64,000 nucleotides of DNA from Comamonas suwonensis (GTDB taxonomy: Bacteria; Pseudomonadota; Gammaproteobacteria; Burkholderiales; Burkholderiaceae_C). Shown here in pieces: positions 26,077 through 34,607 of this stretch. The stretch is from assembly GCF_012844455.2 (NCBI RefSeq), contig NZ_JABBCQ020000016.1:62001-126000 (forward strand), in the 5' to 3' direction. Numbering within the stretch: position 1 is the stretch's first letter; the number at the start of each line of letters is the position of its first letter. The translations under genes and the position numbers were made by a program. Below the pieces are notes generated by a model. That model saw nothing but the letters and a program-made list of their open reading frames with translations. It searched no databases and had not been told where the DNA came from.

Positions 26077-27071
26077 TGATCCCCACGCTGCTGGGTGTGC
26101 TGCTGCTGACCTTCATCGTCATTCAGTTTGTGCCCGGTGGCCCCGTAGAGCAATATCTGGCAGAAGCCAAGGCCGGCGCGGGTCGCGGGGTTGAAGGCGC
26201 ATCCATGAGCTACCGCGGCGGGCAAGGGGTGGACCCCAAGCGGCTTGAAGAAATCAAGGCTCTGTATGGCTTTGACAAACCACCCGTAGAGCGCTTTGTG
26301 CAGATGCTGGGCCAGTTTGCGCGCTTTGATCTGGGTACCAGCTTCTTTCAGAACAAAAGCGTCTGGGCCTTGGTCAAGGAAAAACTGCCTGTCTCCATCA
26401 GCCTGGGCTTGTGGACGTTTTTTATCAGCTATCTGGTCGCCGTGCCGCTGGGTATTGCCAAGGCCGTGCGCGCCGGCTCGCGCTTTGACCTGGCCACCAC
26501 GGTGCTGATCTTGGTGGGCTATGCCATCCCTGGCTTTGTGCTGGGCGTGGCCCTGCTGGTGGTTTTTGGCGGTCAGCTGCAATGGTTCCCGCTGAGGGGG
26601 CTGACCTCATCGAACTTTGATGAACTCAGCACCCTAGGCAAGGTGGTGGATTACCTCTGGCATATCGCGCTGCCAGTCACGGCTATGGTGGCGGGCAGTT
26701 TTGCCGTCACGGCCATGCTGACCAAGAACTCTTTTCTGGAAGAAATCCGCAAGCAATATGTGCTGACGGCGCGCGCCAAAGGTTTGAGCGAGCGGCAGGT
26801 GCTCTACAAACATGTGTTTCGCAATGCGCTGATTCCCATCGTCACCGGCTTTCCGTCTGCCTTTATTGGTGCCTTCTTCGCCGGGGCGCTGCTGATTGAG
26901 ACCTTGTTCTCGCTCGACGGGCTGGGCCTGCTCAGCTACGAAAGCGTGATTCGTCGCGACTTTCCCGTGGTGCTGGGCACGCTGTACCTGTTCACCCTGA
27001 TCGGGCTGGTGACCAAGCTCATCAGCGATCTTTGCTATGTCTGGGTTGATCCCCGCGTCAAGTTTGACTGA
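26043..27071 (+). CDS. yejB: Peptide ABC transporter permease (YejB-like)
   Basis: A 342-residue inner-membrane permease with about six helices. It starts MFAYILKRILLMIPTLLGV, typical of DppB/YejB permeases, and carries the EAA loop (YVLTARAKGLSERQVLYKHVFRNAL) that contacts the ATPase. It overlaps the end of yejA. Confidence 0.92.
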   Translation: MFAYILKRILLMIPTLLGVLLLTFIVIQFVPGGPVEQYLAEAKAGAGRGVEGASMSYRGGQGVDPKRLEEIKALYGFDKPPVERFVQMLGQFARFDLGTSFFQNKSVWALVKEKLPVSISLGLWTFFISYLVAVPLGIAKAVRAGSRFDLATTVLILVGYAIPGFVLGVALLVVFGGQLQWFPLRGLTSSNFDELSTLGKVVDYLWHIALPVTAMVAGSFAVTAMLTKNSFLEEIRKQYVLTARAKGLSERQVLYKHVFRNALIPIVTGFPSAFIGAFFAGALLIETLFSLDGLGLLSYESVIRRDFPVVLGTLYLFTLIGLVTKLISDLCYVWVDPRVKFD

Positions 27072-27075
27072 TTTC

Positions 27076-28221
27076 ATGAAAAATGAACCTCAAGCCCAGA
27101 TGGCACAAGCGCAAGCAGCTATGAACGCAGGAGTGAAAACCGTGTTGCCAGCACCTGCTGTCCAGTCCGAGTCACCGGGGCGCAGAGCCTGGCGGCGCTT
27201 TAAATCCAACCGTCTGGGCTTTGTCAGTCTGGTGATTTTTGCCGTGCTGCTCGTGCTTAGCTTGTTTGCGGAGGTGCTCTCCAACGACAAGCCTCTCCTC
27301 GTGCGCTATGAAGGGCAGACCTATCTGCCGCTGCTCAATGACTACCCCGAGACCACCTTTGGCGGCGACTTTCATACGCCGACTGACTATCTCGATCCCT
27401 TTATTCAGCAAAAGCTGAGCGAGGGCAGCAACTGGGCTATTTTCCCCGTCAACCGCTATGGCAAGGCCACTATCAACTACTTTGCCAAGCAGCCCAACCC
27501 ATCGGCCCCATCGGCCGATAACTGGCTGGGCACGGACGACCGGGGGCGCGATCTGCTGGCGCAGCTCATTTACGGCTTTCGCGTCAGCGTGCTGTTCGGG
27601 CTGGCGCTGACGGTGGTGGGTGTACTACTGGGCGTGCTGGCCGGGGCAGTGCAGGGTTTTTTTGGCGGCAAGACGGATCTGGCCTTTCAGCGTTTTACAG
27701 AAATCTGGGGCTCCATGCCCGAGTTGTACCTGCTCATCATCTTCAGCGCGCTGTTTGCGCCCAGCGTGTCGCTGCTGCTGGTTTTGCTCAGCCTGTTTGG
27801 CTGGATGGGACTGGCCGACTATGTGCGTGCCGAATTTTTCCGCAACCGTCAGCTGGATTACGTAAAGTCTGCGCAGGCGCTGGGTGCCAGCAACCGCTCC
27901 ATCATCTTTCGCCACATCCTGCCCAACAGCATGACGCCGGTGATCACCTTTCTGCCGTTTCGCATGAGCGGCGCCATTCTTGCGCTGACATCGCTGGACT
28001 TTCTGGGGCTGGGTGTCCCGCCCGGCACGCCCAGCCTGGGTGAGTTGCTGAGTCAGGGAAAAAACAATATTGATGCATGGTGGATTTCGCTGTCCACCTT
28101 TGCGGTGCTGGTCATCAGCTTGCTGCTGCTGACTTTTATGGGCGATGCCCTGCGCGATGCACTGGACCCGCGCAAGCAGGCGCGCAGCGCTGCGGTCAAA
28201 AGTGCGGGAGGCAAGCCATGA
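27076..28221 (+). CDS. yejE: Peptide ABC transporter permease (YejE-like)
   Basis: A 381-residue permease: one N-terminal helix (FVSLVIFAVLLVLSLFAEVL), a periplasmic region with GTDDRGRDLLAQLIYGFRVS, then the permease core and EAA loop (YVKSAQALGASNRSIIFRHILPN). The start is uncertain: the ATG at 27076 is 4 bp after the yejB stop, but the first 25 codons include a REP-like core, and the ATG at 27121 would also serve. Confidence 0.9.
   Translation: MKNEPQAQMAQAQAAMNAGVKTVLPAPAVQSESPGRRAWRRFKSNRLGFVSLVIFAVLLVLSLFAEVLSNDKPLLVRYEGQTYLPLLNDYPETTFGGDFHTPTDYLDPFIQQKLSEGSNWAIFPVNRYGKATINYFAKQPNPSAPSADNWLGTDDRGRDLLAQLIYGFRVSVLFGLALTVVGVLLGVLAGAVQGFFGGKTDLAFQRFTEIWGSMPELYLLIIFSALFAPSVSLLLVLLSLFGWMGLADYVRAEFFRNRQLDYVKSAQALGASNRSIIFRHILPNSMTPVITFLPFRMSGAILALTSLDFLGLGVPPGTPSLGELLSQGKNNIDAWWISLSTFAVLVISLLLLTFMGDALRDALDPRKQARSAAVKSAGGKP
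27107..27122 (+). repeat. REP-like core in the yejE 5' end
   Basis: AAGCGCAAGCAGCTAT, identical to the core at 4795-4810, is read as coding sequence just after the yejE start. Its final AT forms part of an in-frame ATG. Confidence 0.6.
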
Positions 28222-29873
28222 GCCGAGAAGAATTTAAGGTGAATACGACAGGCAAGCTGCTTTCGGTGCGCGACCTGGGTGTGTCTTTTGCGGGCAAGCC
28301 CGTGGTGCAGGGCGTGAGTTTTGAAATGGCAGCCGGTGAAAAGCTTGCACTGGTGGGTGAATCGGGCTCGGGCAAGTCCGTCACAGCGCTGTCTTTGCTG
28401 CGACTGGTGGGTGATGCTCAATTAAGCGGGCAAGCCTTTCTGGGCGGGCGCGACCTGCTACGTCTTTCAGAGCGAGAGATGCAGGCCGTGCGCGGTGGTG
28501 ATATCGCCATGATTTTTCAGGAGCCCATGACGGCGCTGAACCCGCTGATGACGGTGGGCGACCAAGTGGCCGAGGTGCTGCAGCTCAAACAGGCGTTGAG
28601 CAAGGCGCAGGCGCAAAAGCAGGCGATAGAGCTGCTGGCCACCACCGGCATTCCAGAGCCAGAGCGCCGTGCGCAAAGCTTTCCGCACCAGCTCAGCGGC
28701 GGCCAACGCCAGCGCGCCATGATTGCCATGGCGCTGGCTAGCCGCCCACGCTTGTTATTGGCCGATGAGCCCACCACGGCGCTGGATGTGACGCTGCGTG
28801 GCCAGATTCTGGATCTGCTGGCTGATCTGCAGCGCCAGACCGGCATGGCCGTGCTGATGATTACGCATGACCTGAATTTGGTGCGCCGCTTTGCCGATCG
28901 GGTGGCGGTGATGGAAAAAGGCGTGCTGGTCGAGCAGGGCGCTGTGGCCGCTGTCATGCAAAACCCCCAGCATGCCTATACCCGCAAGCTGCTGGCTAGC
29001 AAGCCCGTGCGCGATGTGAATGATGGGCCGGTGCCTTCTGATGCTCTAGCTGTGGTACAGGCCAAGTCGCTGCAGGTGAGCTATGCGACGCCGCTGCCCG
29101 GTATTCGTGGCTGGTTCAAGAAAGGGGCGTTTGTTGCGGTCAAGGGTGCGGATATGGCACTCAAACCCGCTCGAACTCTGGGGGTGATTGGCGAGTCGGG
29201 TTCAGGCAAATCCACGCTGGCGCAGGCCGTGCTGGGGCTGCTTCCCCATGGGGGCGAGCTGCAGGTGGCGGGCCAGCAATGGCAGCCACCGACCATTCGC
29301 AACAGCACGGCTAATCTGGCTTTGCGCCGCAAAATTCAGGTGGTGTTTCAAGACCCGTTTTCCTCGCTGTCGCCACGCATGACGGTGGAGGAAATCGTGG
29401 GCGAAGGCCTGCAAATCCACGCCCCGGAGTTGAGCGCCGACCAGCGCCGCGAGCGTGTAGTGCAGATGCTGGCCGAGGTGGGAATGAGCGACGCGCAGTT
29501 CCCCGGCTTGCTGCAGCGCTATCCGCATGAGTTCTCGGGCGGGCAGCGGCAGCGGCTGGCTATTTCGCGGGCGCTCATCATGGAGCCCGAGGTGCTGGTG
29601 CTTGACGAGCCTACCAGCGCGCTTGATGTGACCATTCAGCAGCAGGTGCTGGCGCTGCTGCAGCGGTTGCAAAAAGAGCGCGGGCTGGCCTATTTGCTCA
29701 TCACTCACGACGTGGATGTGATTCGCGCCATGGCCCATGATGTGCTGGTGATGAAGGACGGCCAGATTGTGGAGCAGGGCGCGGTACAGCAAGTGTTGCT
29801 GGCGCCGCAAGAGGCCTATACCCGTAAATTGGTAGAGGCTGCGGGCGAGGTTCAGCCAGTACTGGCTCTATAA
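28218..29873 (+). CDS. yejF: Peptide ABC transporter double ATPase (YejF-like)
   Basis: A 551-residue protein with two ABC domains. Walker A is GESGSGKSV in the first and GESGSGKST in the second; ABC signatures are LSGGQRQR and FSGGQRQR; Walker B segments are LLLADEPTTALD and LVLDEPTSALD. The single polypeptide energises the YejB/YejE pore. The start overlaps the yejE stop as ATGA, indicating translational coupling. Confidence 0.94.
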   Translation: MSREEFKVNTTGKLLSVRDLGVSFAGKPVVQGVSFEMAAGEKLALVGESGSGKSVTALSLLRLVGDAQLSGQAFLGGRDLLRLSEREMQAVRGGDIAMIFQEPMTALNPLMTVGDQVAEVLQLKQALSKAQAQKQAIELLATTGIPEPERRAQSFPHQLSGGQRQRAMIAMALASRPRLLLADEPTTALDVTLRGQILDLLADLQRQTGMAVLMITHDLNLVRRFADRVAVMEKGVLVEQGAVAAVMQNPQHAYTRKLLASKPVRDVNDGPVPSDALAVVQAKSLQVSYATPLPGIRGWFKKGAFVAVKGADMALKPARTLGVIGESGSGKSTLAQAVLGLLPHGGELQVAGQQWQPPTIRNSTANLALRRKIQVVFQDPFSSLSPRMTVEEIVGEGLQIHAPELSADQRRERVVQMLAEVGMSDAQFPGLLQRYPHEFSGGQRQRLAISRALIMEPEVLVLDEPTSALDVTIQQQVLALLQRLQKERGLAYLLITHDVDVIRAMAHDVLVMKDGQIVEQGAVQQVLLAPQEAYTRKLVEAAGEVQPVLAL

Positions 29874-30069
29874 AATTAGTAGCAGGCAACGCTTTTTGGG
29901 TAATGGTTGTGGCGCTAAATGCTTGAAATTTAGGAGGATTTTTCGTTTCACATACGGCGTCAGAGTTGAAAAACATTGAATCTGTACTCGAAAATTTGTA
30001 TTTATTTGGCGCGAATTCTCTGGCTGTGGCCTAATTAGCGTTTTTCAACCGACCAATTGAGAATTCGAC

Positions 30070-30231
30070 ATGGGCAATAAGATCGTTACCGAAGCAGACC
30101 GCAAGGCCACTCCTCGTCCCCAAGCGCCTAACGGCGTGACACTGCCTACACCAGGCCGTGGTCAGCGCGTGAGCCTGGAGCGTGGTTCGCACACTCGCAG
30201 CAAGAAGCAAGCTGGCAAGCGCCACGGTTAA
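30070..30231 (+). CDS. Small basic protein of unknown function
   Basis: A 53-residue frame from ATG 30070 to TAA 30229-30231: Lys/Arg-rich, with two proline-rich spots (TPRPQAP, LPTPGRG) and a basic tail ending SKKQAGKRHG. No membrane segment. I do not recognise it. Support as a gene comes from the following rho-independent terminator and from its clear basic composition; there is no good ribosome site beyond weak GAATTCGAC. Confidence 0.55.
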   Translation: MGNKIVTEADRKATPRPQAPNGVTLPTPGRGQRVSLERGSHTRSKKQAGKRHG

Positions 30232-30266
30232 TTGCTGCAGCAGGCTGCGCTTGCGTGGCCCTGCAG

Positions 30267-30301
30267 AAAAGCCCTCGTCACTTACGTGCGAGGGCTTTTT
30301 G
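30267..30301 (+). terminator. Intrinsic terminator after the small basic protein
   Basis: The stem AAAAGCCCTCG/CGAGGGCTTTT has an 11-base loop and a trailing T run. Confidence 0.88.
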
Positions 30302-30318
30302 TTTTATGGCGCTGCAGT

Positions 30319-30651
30319 TTAGCGCTGCAGATGGAGCAGTTTGCGGCGCAACCATTGCACTTCTTCGATCAGGTCGGCGGTCATCGCTGCGAGCTGCGGG
30401 TCTGCCTCAAAGCTGTGCTCCAGCTGTGCAATGCGGCGCGCCCGCACCAGCGACTGGCTGCTGAAACGCCACTGCTCATGGCTGATTGCGGCGGTGCTGC
30501 CGTCGTTGTCATAGCCGATGATGCCGGTCTGCACATGCTCAATCACCCATTGCGGGCTGGTGCGGCAGTGGCGGGCCAGTTCATGCAGGCTCAGCATGGT
30601 CTGGTCCAGCAGTTCTGCAGGCTCAGAGAAAGGCGTAAGTGAGGTGTTCAT
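30319..30651 (-). CDS. cbpM: Chaperone modulator CbpM
   Basis: A 110-residue MerR-like protein. MLSLHELARHCRTSPQWVIEHVQTGII is the helix-turn-helix-like start and RIAQLEHSFEADPQLAAMTADLIEEV the helical body. CbpM binds the J-domain of CbpA and inhibits it. It lies 10 bp after the cbpA stop on the same strand, as expected. Confidence 0.85.
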   Translation of the reverse strand: MNTSLTPFSEPAELLDQTMLSLHELARHCRTSPQWVIEHVQTGIIGYDNDGSTAAISHEQWRFSSQSLVRARRIAQLEHSFEADPQLAAMTADLIEEVQWLRRKLLHLQR

Positions 30652-30661
30652 GAGAAACCTT

Positions 30662-31642
30662 TCAATTCAGGCTGCGCGCATCAAACAGCGGGAAAGCTTT
30701 GGCGAAGTCCGCATAGGCCTGTTTTTGTGCAGGCGTTACGGCGGGTGGGAACACCACTTCCAGCACCAGATAGAGATCACCGGGAGTGGCCGCTGGTAGC
30801 CCCTTGCCTTTGATGCGCAGCTTGCGCCCAGAGCGATATCCGGCCGGCACGGTGACCTCCAGTTCTCCGGCTAAGGTTTTGAAGGGGATGGGGCCGCCCA
30901 GCTCGGCCTCCCAAGGTGCTAGTGGCACGCGCTGATAGACATCCTTGCCTTCCGACCACCAGCGCGGGTCGTTGCGAAAATGCACTTCCAGCAACAAATC
31001 CCCGGGCTCACCCTTGCCCAGGCCAGGGTTGCCTTGGCGGGCCAGCCGAATCATCTGACCTTCACGGACCCCCTTGGGAATGCTGACCTGAAGCTCCTTG
31101 TCCTTGATGGTGGGTATGCCTTGCTCGTCAAGCACGGTAGTCCTCAGGTGCAGGGAACGAACGGCGCCGCTGTAGCTGTCCTGTAAATCCAGTTCGATGC
31201 TGGCGTGCTGATCCTGCCCGCGCAGATCGGGCGTGCTGCGGGTGCCTTGCTGGCTTTGATGGCGTCGGGTGCGTGCAGCTTGGCCGAACATTTGCGAAAA
31301 AAAGTCGCTGAAATCGGCGTCGCTGGCTGGATCAGACTCGCTGCTGAAATGAAAGTCTTGCTGATCCCAGTTGGGTGGTGGGCGAAAACCGCCGCTGCCT
31401 TGTGCTCTTGAGTTTTGAGCAAAGTGCATCTCGTCTCCCATGGCGTCATAAGCGGCGCGTTTCTCGGCGTCCGAGAGCACGGTATTGGCTTCGTTCACTT
31501 CGGCCATGCGCACAGCTGCATCTTTTTCTTTGCTGATGTCGGGGTGATATTTACGTGCGAGTTTTCGGTAGGCTTTTTTGATTTCGTCGGCGGAGGCTTT
31601 TTTATCCACGCCAAGTATCTTGTAATAGTCCTTGTAATCCAT
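30662..31642 (-). CDS. cbpA: Curved-DNA-binding J-domain protein CbpA
   Basis: A 326-residue DnaJ-family co-chaperone without a zinc-finger region. J domain at 1-70 ([20 protein letters not shown]), a Gly/Phe-poor linker, then two beta-rich substrate-binding domains ([39 protein letters not shown]). It stimulates DnaK and binds curved DNA in stationary phase. Operon with cbpM. Confidence 0.92.
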   Translation of the reverse strand: MDYKDYYKILGVDKKASADEIKKAYRKLARKYHPDISKEKDAAVRMAEVNEANTVLSDAEKRAAYDAMGDEMHFAQNSRAQGSGGFRPPPNWDQQDFHFSSESDPASDADFSDFFSQMFGQAARTRRHQSQQGTRSTPDLRGQDQHASIELDLQDSYSGAVRSLHLRTTVLDEQGIPTIKDKELQVSIPKGVREGQMIRLARQGNPGLGKGEPGDLLLEVHFRNDPRWWSEGKDVYQRVPLAPWEAELGGPIPFKTLAGELEVTVPAGYRSGRKLRIKGKGLPAATPGDLYLVLEVVFPPAVTPAQKQAYADFAKAFPLFDARSLN

Positions 31643-31872
31643 GGAGTCACCAGTCCTCTAAAGAAAGATCGAATGGGCGCAAAGCCAAGATTTGGGCAGT
31701 GCGCCATTTATCCGTTGTTAAAAATCATAGGGGCTGAACGCAATGGATTCAAGAGTAAGCATGCTTCAAGGCCGCAGCGATGCCTGATACGGCGATCAAG
31801 TGATTGATAAGCCGCTACCATTACGGTGACTGATTAAAGGGGTGAGCCAATGCTGGCCCAGAGTTTGTTGAA

Positions 31873-32253
31873 ATGACACAAAAAAATACAAAAGCCGATG
31901 AATGGCTGGTGGTCTGTCTCTGTGCCGCCTGGTGCGGTACCTGCAAGCAATACCAGCAGTCCTTTGAGGCGCTGGCCGCTCAGTTTCCGCAAATGCGCTT
32001 TGTCTGGCTCGACGTCGAAGACCGCGACGATGTGGCCGGTGATCTGGAGATAGAGACTTTTCCGTCGATTCTGGTAGGGCAGGGAAGTCAGGCCAAGTTT
32101 CTAGGGCCTGTGCTGCCTCAAACGGGCGTGCTGGCTCGCATGTTGCAGTCGCTGCCGCAGGATGCAGCAGCTAGACCTGCCGATGTGCAGGAGGCGCAAG
32201 ATTTACTGCAGCGCTTGTTACGCGCTGATGACTTGCAGGAAGTCTTGCGCTGA
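31873..32253 (+). CDS. Thioredoxin-family protein
   Basis: A 126-residue cytoplasmic protein with the redox motif WCGTC near residue 20, the cis-Pro region ETFPSILVG and a helical tail. WCGTC is not the WCGPC of thioredoxin 1, so redox properties may differ. No signal peptide. A candidate promoter for rimP lies just after it. Confidence 0.85.
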   Translation: MTQKNTKADEWLVVCLCAAWCGTCKQYQQSFEALAAQFPQMRFVWLDVEDRDDVAGDLEIETFPSILVGQGSQAKFLGPVLPQTGVLARMLQSLPQDAAARPADVQEAQDLLQRLLRADDLQEVLR

Positions 32254-32275
32254 CAGCTGTTTTATGCGAGCTAGT

Positions 32276-32306
32276 TTGTGCGAAAACAATGGTTTGCGGC
32301 TACAAT
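32276..32306 (+). promoter_or_regulatory. Candidate promoter of the rimP operon
   Basis: A -35-like TTGTGC (32276-32281) and a -10-like TACAAT (32301-32306) are separated by 19 bp, which is long. A transcript from here would meet the hairpin at 32322 within about 10 nt of its start. Confidence 0.4.
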
Positions 32307-32321
32307 TACGGCTTCACGACC

Positions 32322-32354
32322 AAACGGGCGGGTACATACCGCCCGTTTTTTTTG
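32322..32354 (+). terminator. Terminator-like hairpin in the rimP leader (possible attenuator)
   Basis: A perfect 10-bp stem, AAACGGGCGG/CCGCCCGTTT, with a 7-base loop runs into eight or more T residues. It stands between the thioredoxin-like gene and rimP, 81 bp before the rimP start. It may simply end the upstream transcript or attenuate the operon. Confidence 0.85.
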
Positions 32355-32434
32355 GGCAATTCATGGCGGGGTCTGTTTGAAGCAGAGCTAAGTCCATGAT
32401 TTGACGAATTTTTTCGGGATTGAACTGAATACAC

Positions 32435-33010
32435 GTGGCACTACAGCAAATCGTTGAACAAACCGTGACAGGTCTAGGTTATGACTTGGTCGAAATTGAA
32501 CGCACAGCAGGTGGCTTGCTGCGCATCACGATTGATTTGCCTTGGCAGGCGCCGGAGGACGGTGCGCCTGAGCTGCCCGATCAGTTCGTGACAGTGGAAG
32601 ACTGCGAAAAGGTCACGCGTCAGCTCCAGTTCGCACTGGAAGTCGATGGCGCGGATTACGCCCGTCTGGAGGTTTCATCTCCAGGAATTGATCGTTTATT
32701 GCGCCATGAGCAGGACTTCATCCGTTTTGAAGGCTCTGAAGTGGACTTGACGCTCAAGGCACCCATTGGGGCGGCTGGCGGTGAAAAGATCAATGCAAAC
32801 CGCAAGAAATTTCGTGGCACGCTGGAGCGTTCTGAAGAAGGTGGCTGGCAGCTCGTCTGGAGTGATGAGCCCCCTCCCAAGCCGGGCGTGCGCGTTAGCA
32901 AAAAGCGTGAGCCTGCACCGATGAACGTGATGGGCTTCACGCTGGATGAGCTGCGTGACGTGCGTCTGGCACCGATTGTGAATTTCAAAGGGCGCGCCGC
33001 CAAGTCCTAA
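32435..33010 (+). CDS. rimP: Ribosome maturation factor RimP
   Basis: A 191-residue protein that assists 30S assembly. LQQIVEQTVTGLGYDLVEIE is the classical start and YARLEVSSPGIDRLLRHEQDFIRFEG the central signature. The start codon is GTG with a weak ribosome site. First gene of the conserved rimP-nusA-infB operon. The middle has about 15 extra residues in the N-domain (APEDGAPELPDQ) compared with E. coli. Confidence 0.94.
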   Translation: MALQQIVEQTVTGLGYDLVEIERTAGGLLRITIDLPWQAPEDGAPELPDQFVTVEDCEKVTRQLQFALEVDGADYARLEVSSPGIDRLLRHEQDFIRFEGSEVDLTLKAPIGAAGGEKINANRKKFRGTLERSEEGGWQLVWSDEPPPKPGVRVSKKREPAPMNVMGFTLDELRDVRLAPIVNFKGRAAKS

Positions 33011-33096
33011 TAAGACGGCTGGAGCGTTGAATTTTTTGGGGCAAAGAGGCTGTAAGCAATTTCCTCTTTGTGTGATTGAAATAGGAGAGTCGTCGC

Positions 33097-34584
33097 ATGA
33101 ATCGCGAACTGTTGATGTTGGTTGAAGCCATTTCGCGCGAGAAGAACGTTGAGCGCGATCTGGTTTTTGGTGCCGTGGAATCCGCACTGGCACAAGCCAC
33201 CAAGAAGCTGTACCAAGGTGAAGTAGACATCCGCGTGTCCATCGATCGCGAAAGCGGCGACTACGACACCTTCCGCCGCTGGGTGGTGGTGGCTGACGAT
33301 GCCGGTCTGCAAAACCCGGAAGCCGAAGAAATGCTGATGGATGCGGAAGACCGCGTCCCCGGTATTGAAGTCGGTGAGTTCATCGAAGAGCAGATTGAGT
33401 CTGTGCCGATTGGCCGTATTGGTGCCATGGCGGCCAAGCAGGTCATTCTGCAAAAAATCCGTGACGCCGAGCGTGAAATGCTGCTCAACGAGTTCTTGGC
33501 TCGTGGCGACAAGATTTTCACAGGCACTGTCAAGCGCATGGACAAGGGCGACATCATTGTCGAATCCGGTCGCGTGGAAGGCCGCCTCAAGCGCGGCGAG
33601 ATGATCCCCAAGGAAAATCTGCGCAACGGTGACCGTGTGCGAGCCATGATCATGGAAGTGGATGCCACCCTGCGCGGTGCTCCCATCATCCTGTCGCGCT
33701 CTGCCCCTGAATTCATGGTGGAACTGTTCCGCAATGAAGTCCCCGAAATCGAGCAAGGTTTGCTGGAAATCAAGAGCTGCGCTCGTGATCCTGGCAGCCG
33801 TGCGAAAATTGCCGTGCTGAGCCATGACAAGCGCGTGGACCCTATCGGCACCTGCGTGGGCGTTCGTGGTACCCGTGTGAATGCCGTGACCAATGAATTG
33901 GCTGGCGAACGCGTGGATATCGTGCTGTGGTCTGAAGACCCCGCCCAGTTCGTGATCGGCGCCCTGGCTCCTGCCAATGTCTCTTCCATCGTGGTGGATG
34001 AGGAAAAGCATGCCATGGACGTGGTGGTGGATGAAGAAAATCTTGCCATCGCCATCGGTCGTGGCGGTCAGAACGTGCGTCTGGCCTCCGAGCTGACTGG
34101 CTGGAAAATCAACATCATGGACGCTGTCGAGTCTGCTCAAAAGCAGGCTGACGAGTCAGCTGGCTCGCGCAAGCTGTTCATGGAGAAGCTGGATGTCGAC
34201 GAGGAAATCGCCAACATCCTGATCGAAGAAGGTTTCGAGACTCTGGAAGAAGTGGCCTATGTGCCTCTGCAGGAAATGCTCGAAATTGAATCCTTCGACG
34301 AAGAGACGGTAAACGAGCTGCGTAGCCGCGCTAAAGATGCACTGCTGAGTCAAGAAATCGCTCGCGAAGAAAATGTGAGCAAGGCATCTGAGGATCTGCT
34401 GTCCCTGGACGGTATTACGTCCGAACTGCTGGACAAGCTGGCGCAAGCTGATGTGCACACCCGTGATGAACTGGCCGATCTGGCAATCGACGAGCTGACC
34501 GAAATTACTGGTCAGACCGCTGAAGAAGCCAAGGCTTTGATCATGAAGGCGCGTGAGCACTGGTTTACCGATGGGCAAGAGTAA
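33097..34584 (+). CDS. nusA: Transcription termination/antitermination factor NusA
   Basis: A 495-residue protein: N-terminal RNA polymerase domain ([21 protein letters not shown]), S1 domain (about 135-200), KH1 and KH2 with [11 protein letters not shown] and [13 protein letters not shown], and two acidic helical repeats in the C-terminus ([17 protein letters not shown] and [19 protein letters not shown]). It regulates pausing, termination and antitermination. Second gene of the operon. Confidence 0.97.
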   Translation: MNRELLMLVEAISREKNVERDLVFGAVESALAQATKKLYQGEVDIRVSIDRESGDYDTFRRWVVVADDAGLQNPEAEEMLMDAEDRVPGIEVGEFIEEQIESVPIGRIGAMAAKQVILQKIRDAEREMLLNEFLARGDKIFTGTVKRMDKGDIIVESGRVEGRLKRGEMIPKENLRNGDRVRAMIMEVDATLRGAPIILSRSAPEFMVELFRNEVPEIEQGLLEIKSCARDPGSRAKIAVLSHDKRVDPIGTCVGVRGTRVNAVTNELAGERVDIVLWSEDPAQFVIGALAPANVSSIVVDEEKHAMDVVVDEENLAIAIGRGGQNVRLASELTGWKINIMDAVESAQKQADESAGSRKLFMEKLDVDEEIANILIEEGFETLEEVAYVPLQEMLEIESFDEETVNELRSRAKDALLSQEIAREENVSKASEDLLSLDGITSELLDKLAQADVHTRDELADLAIDELTEITGQTAEEAKALIMKAREHWFTDGQE

Positions 34585-34607
34585 GGTCAGGGAGGTTCAG
34601 AGCATTT

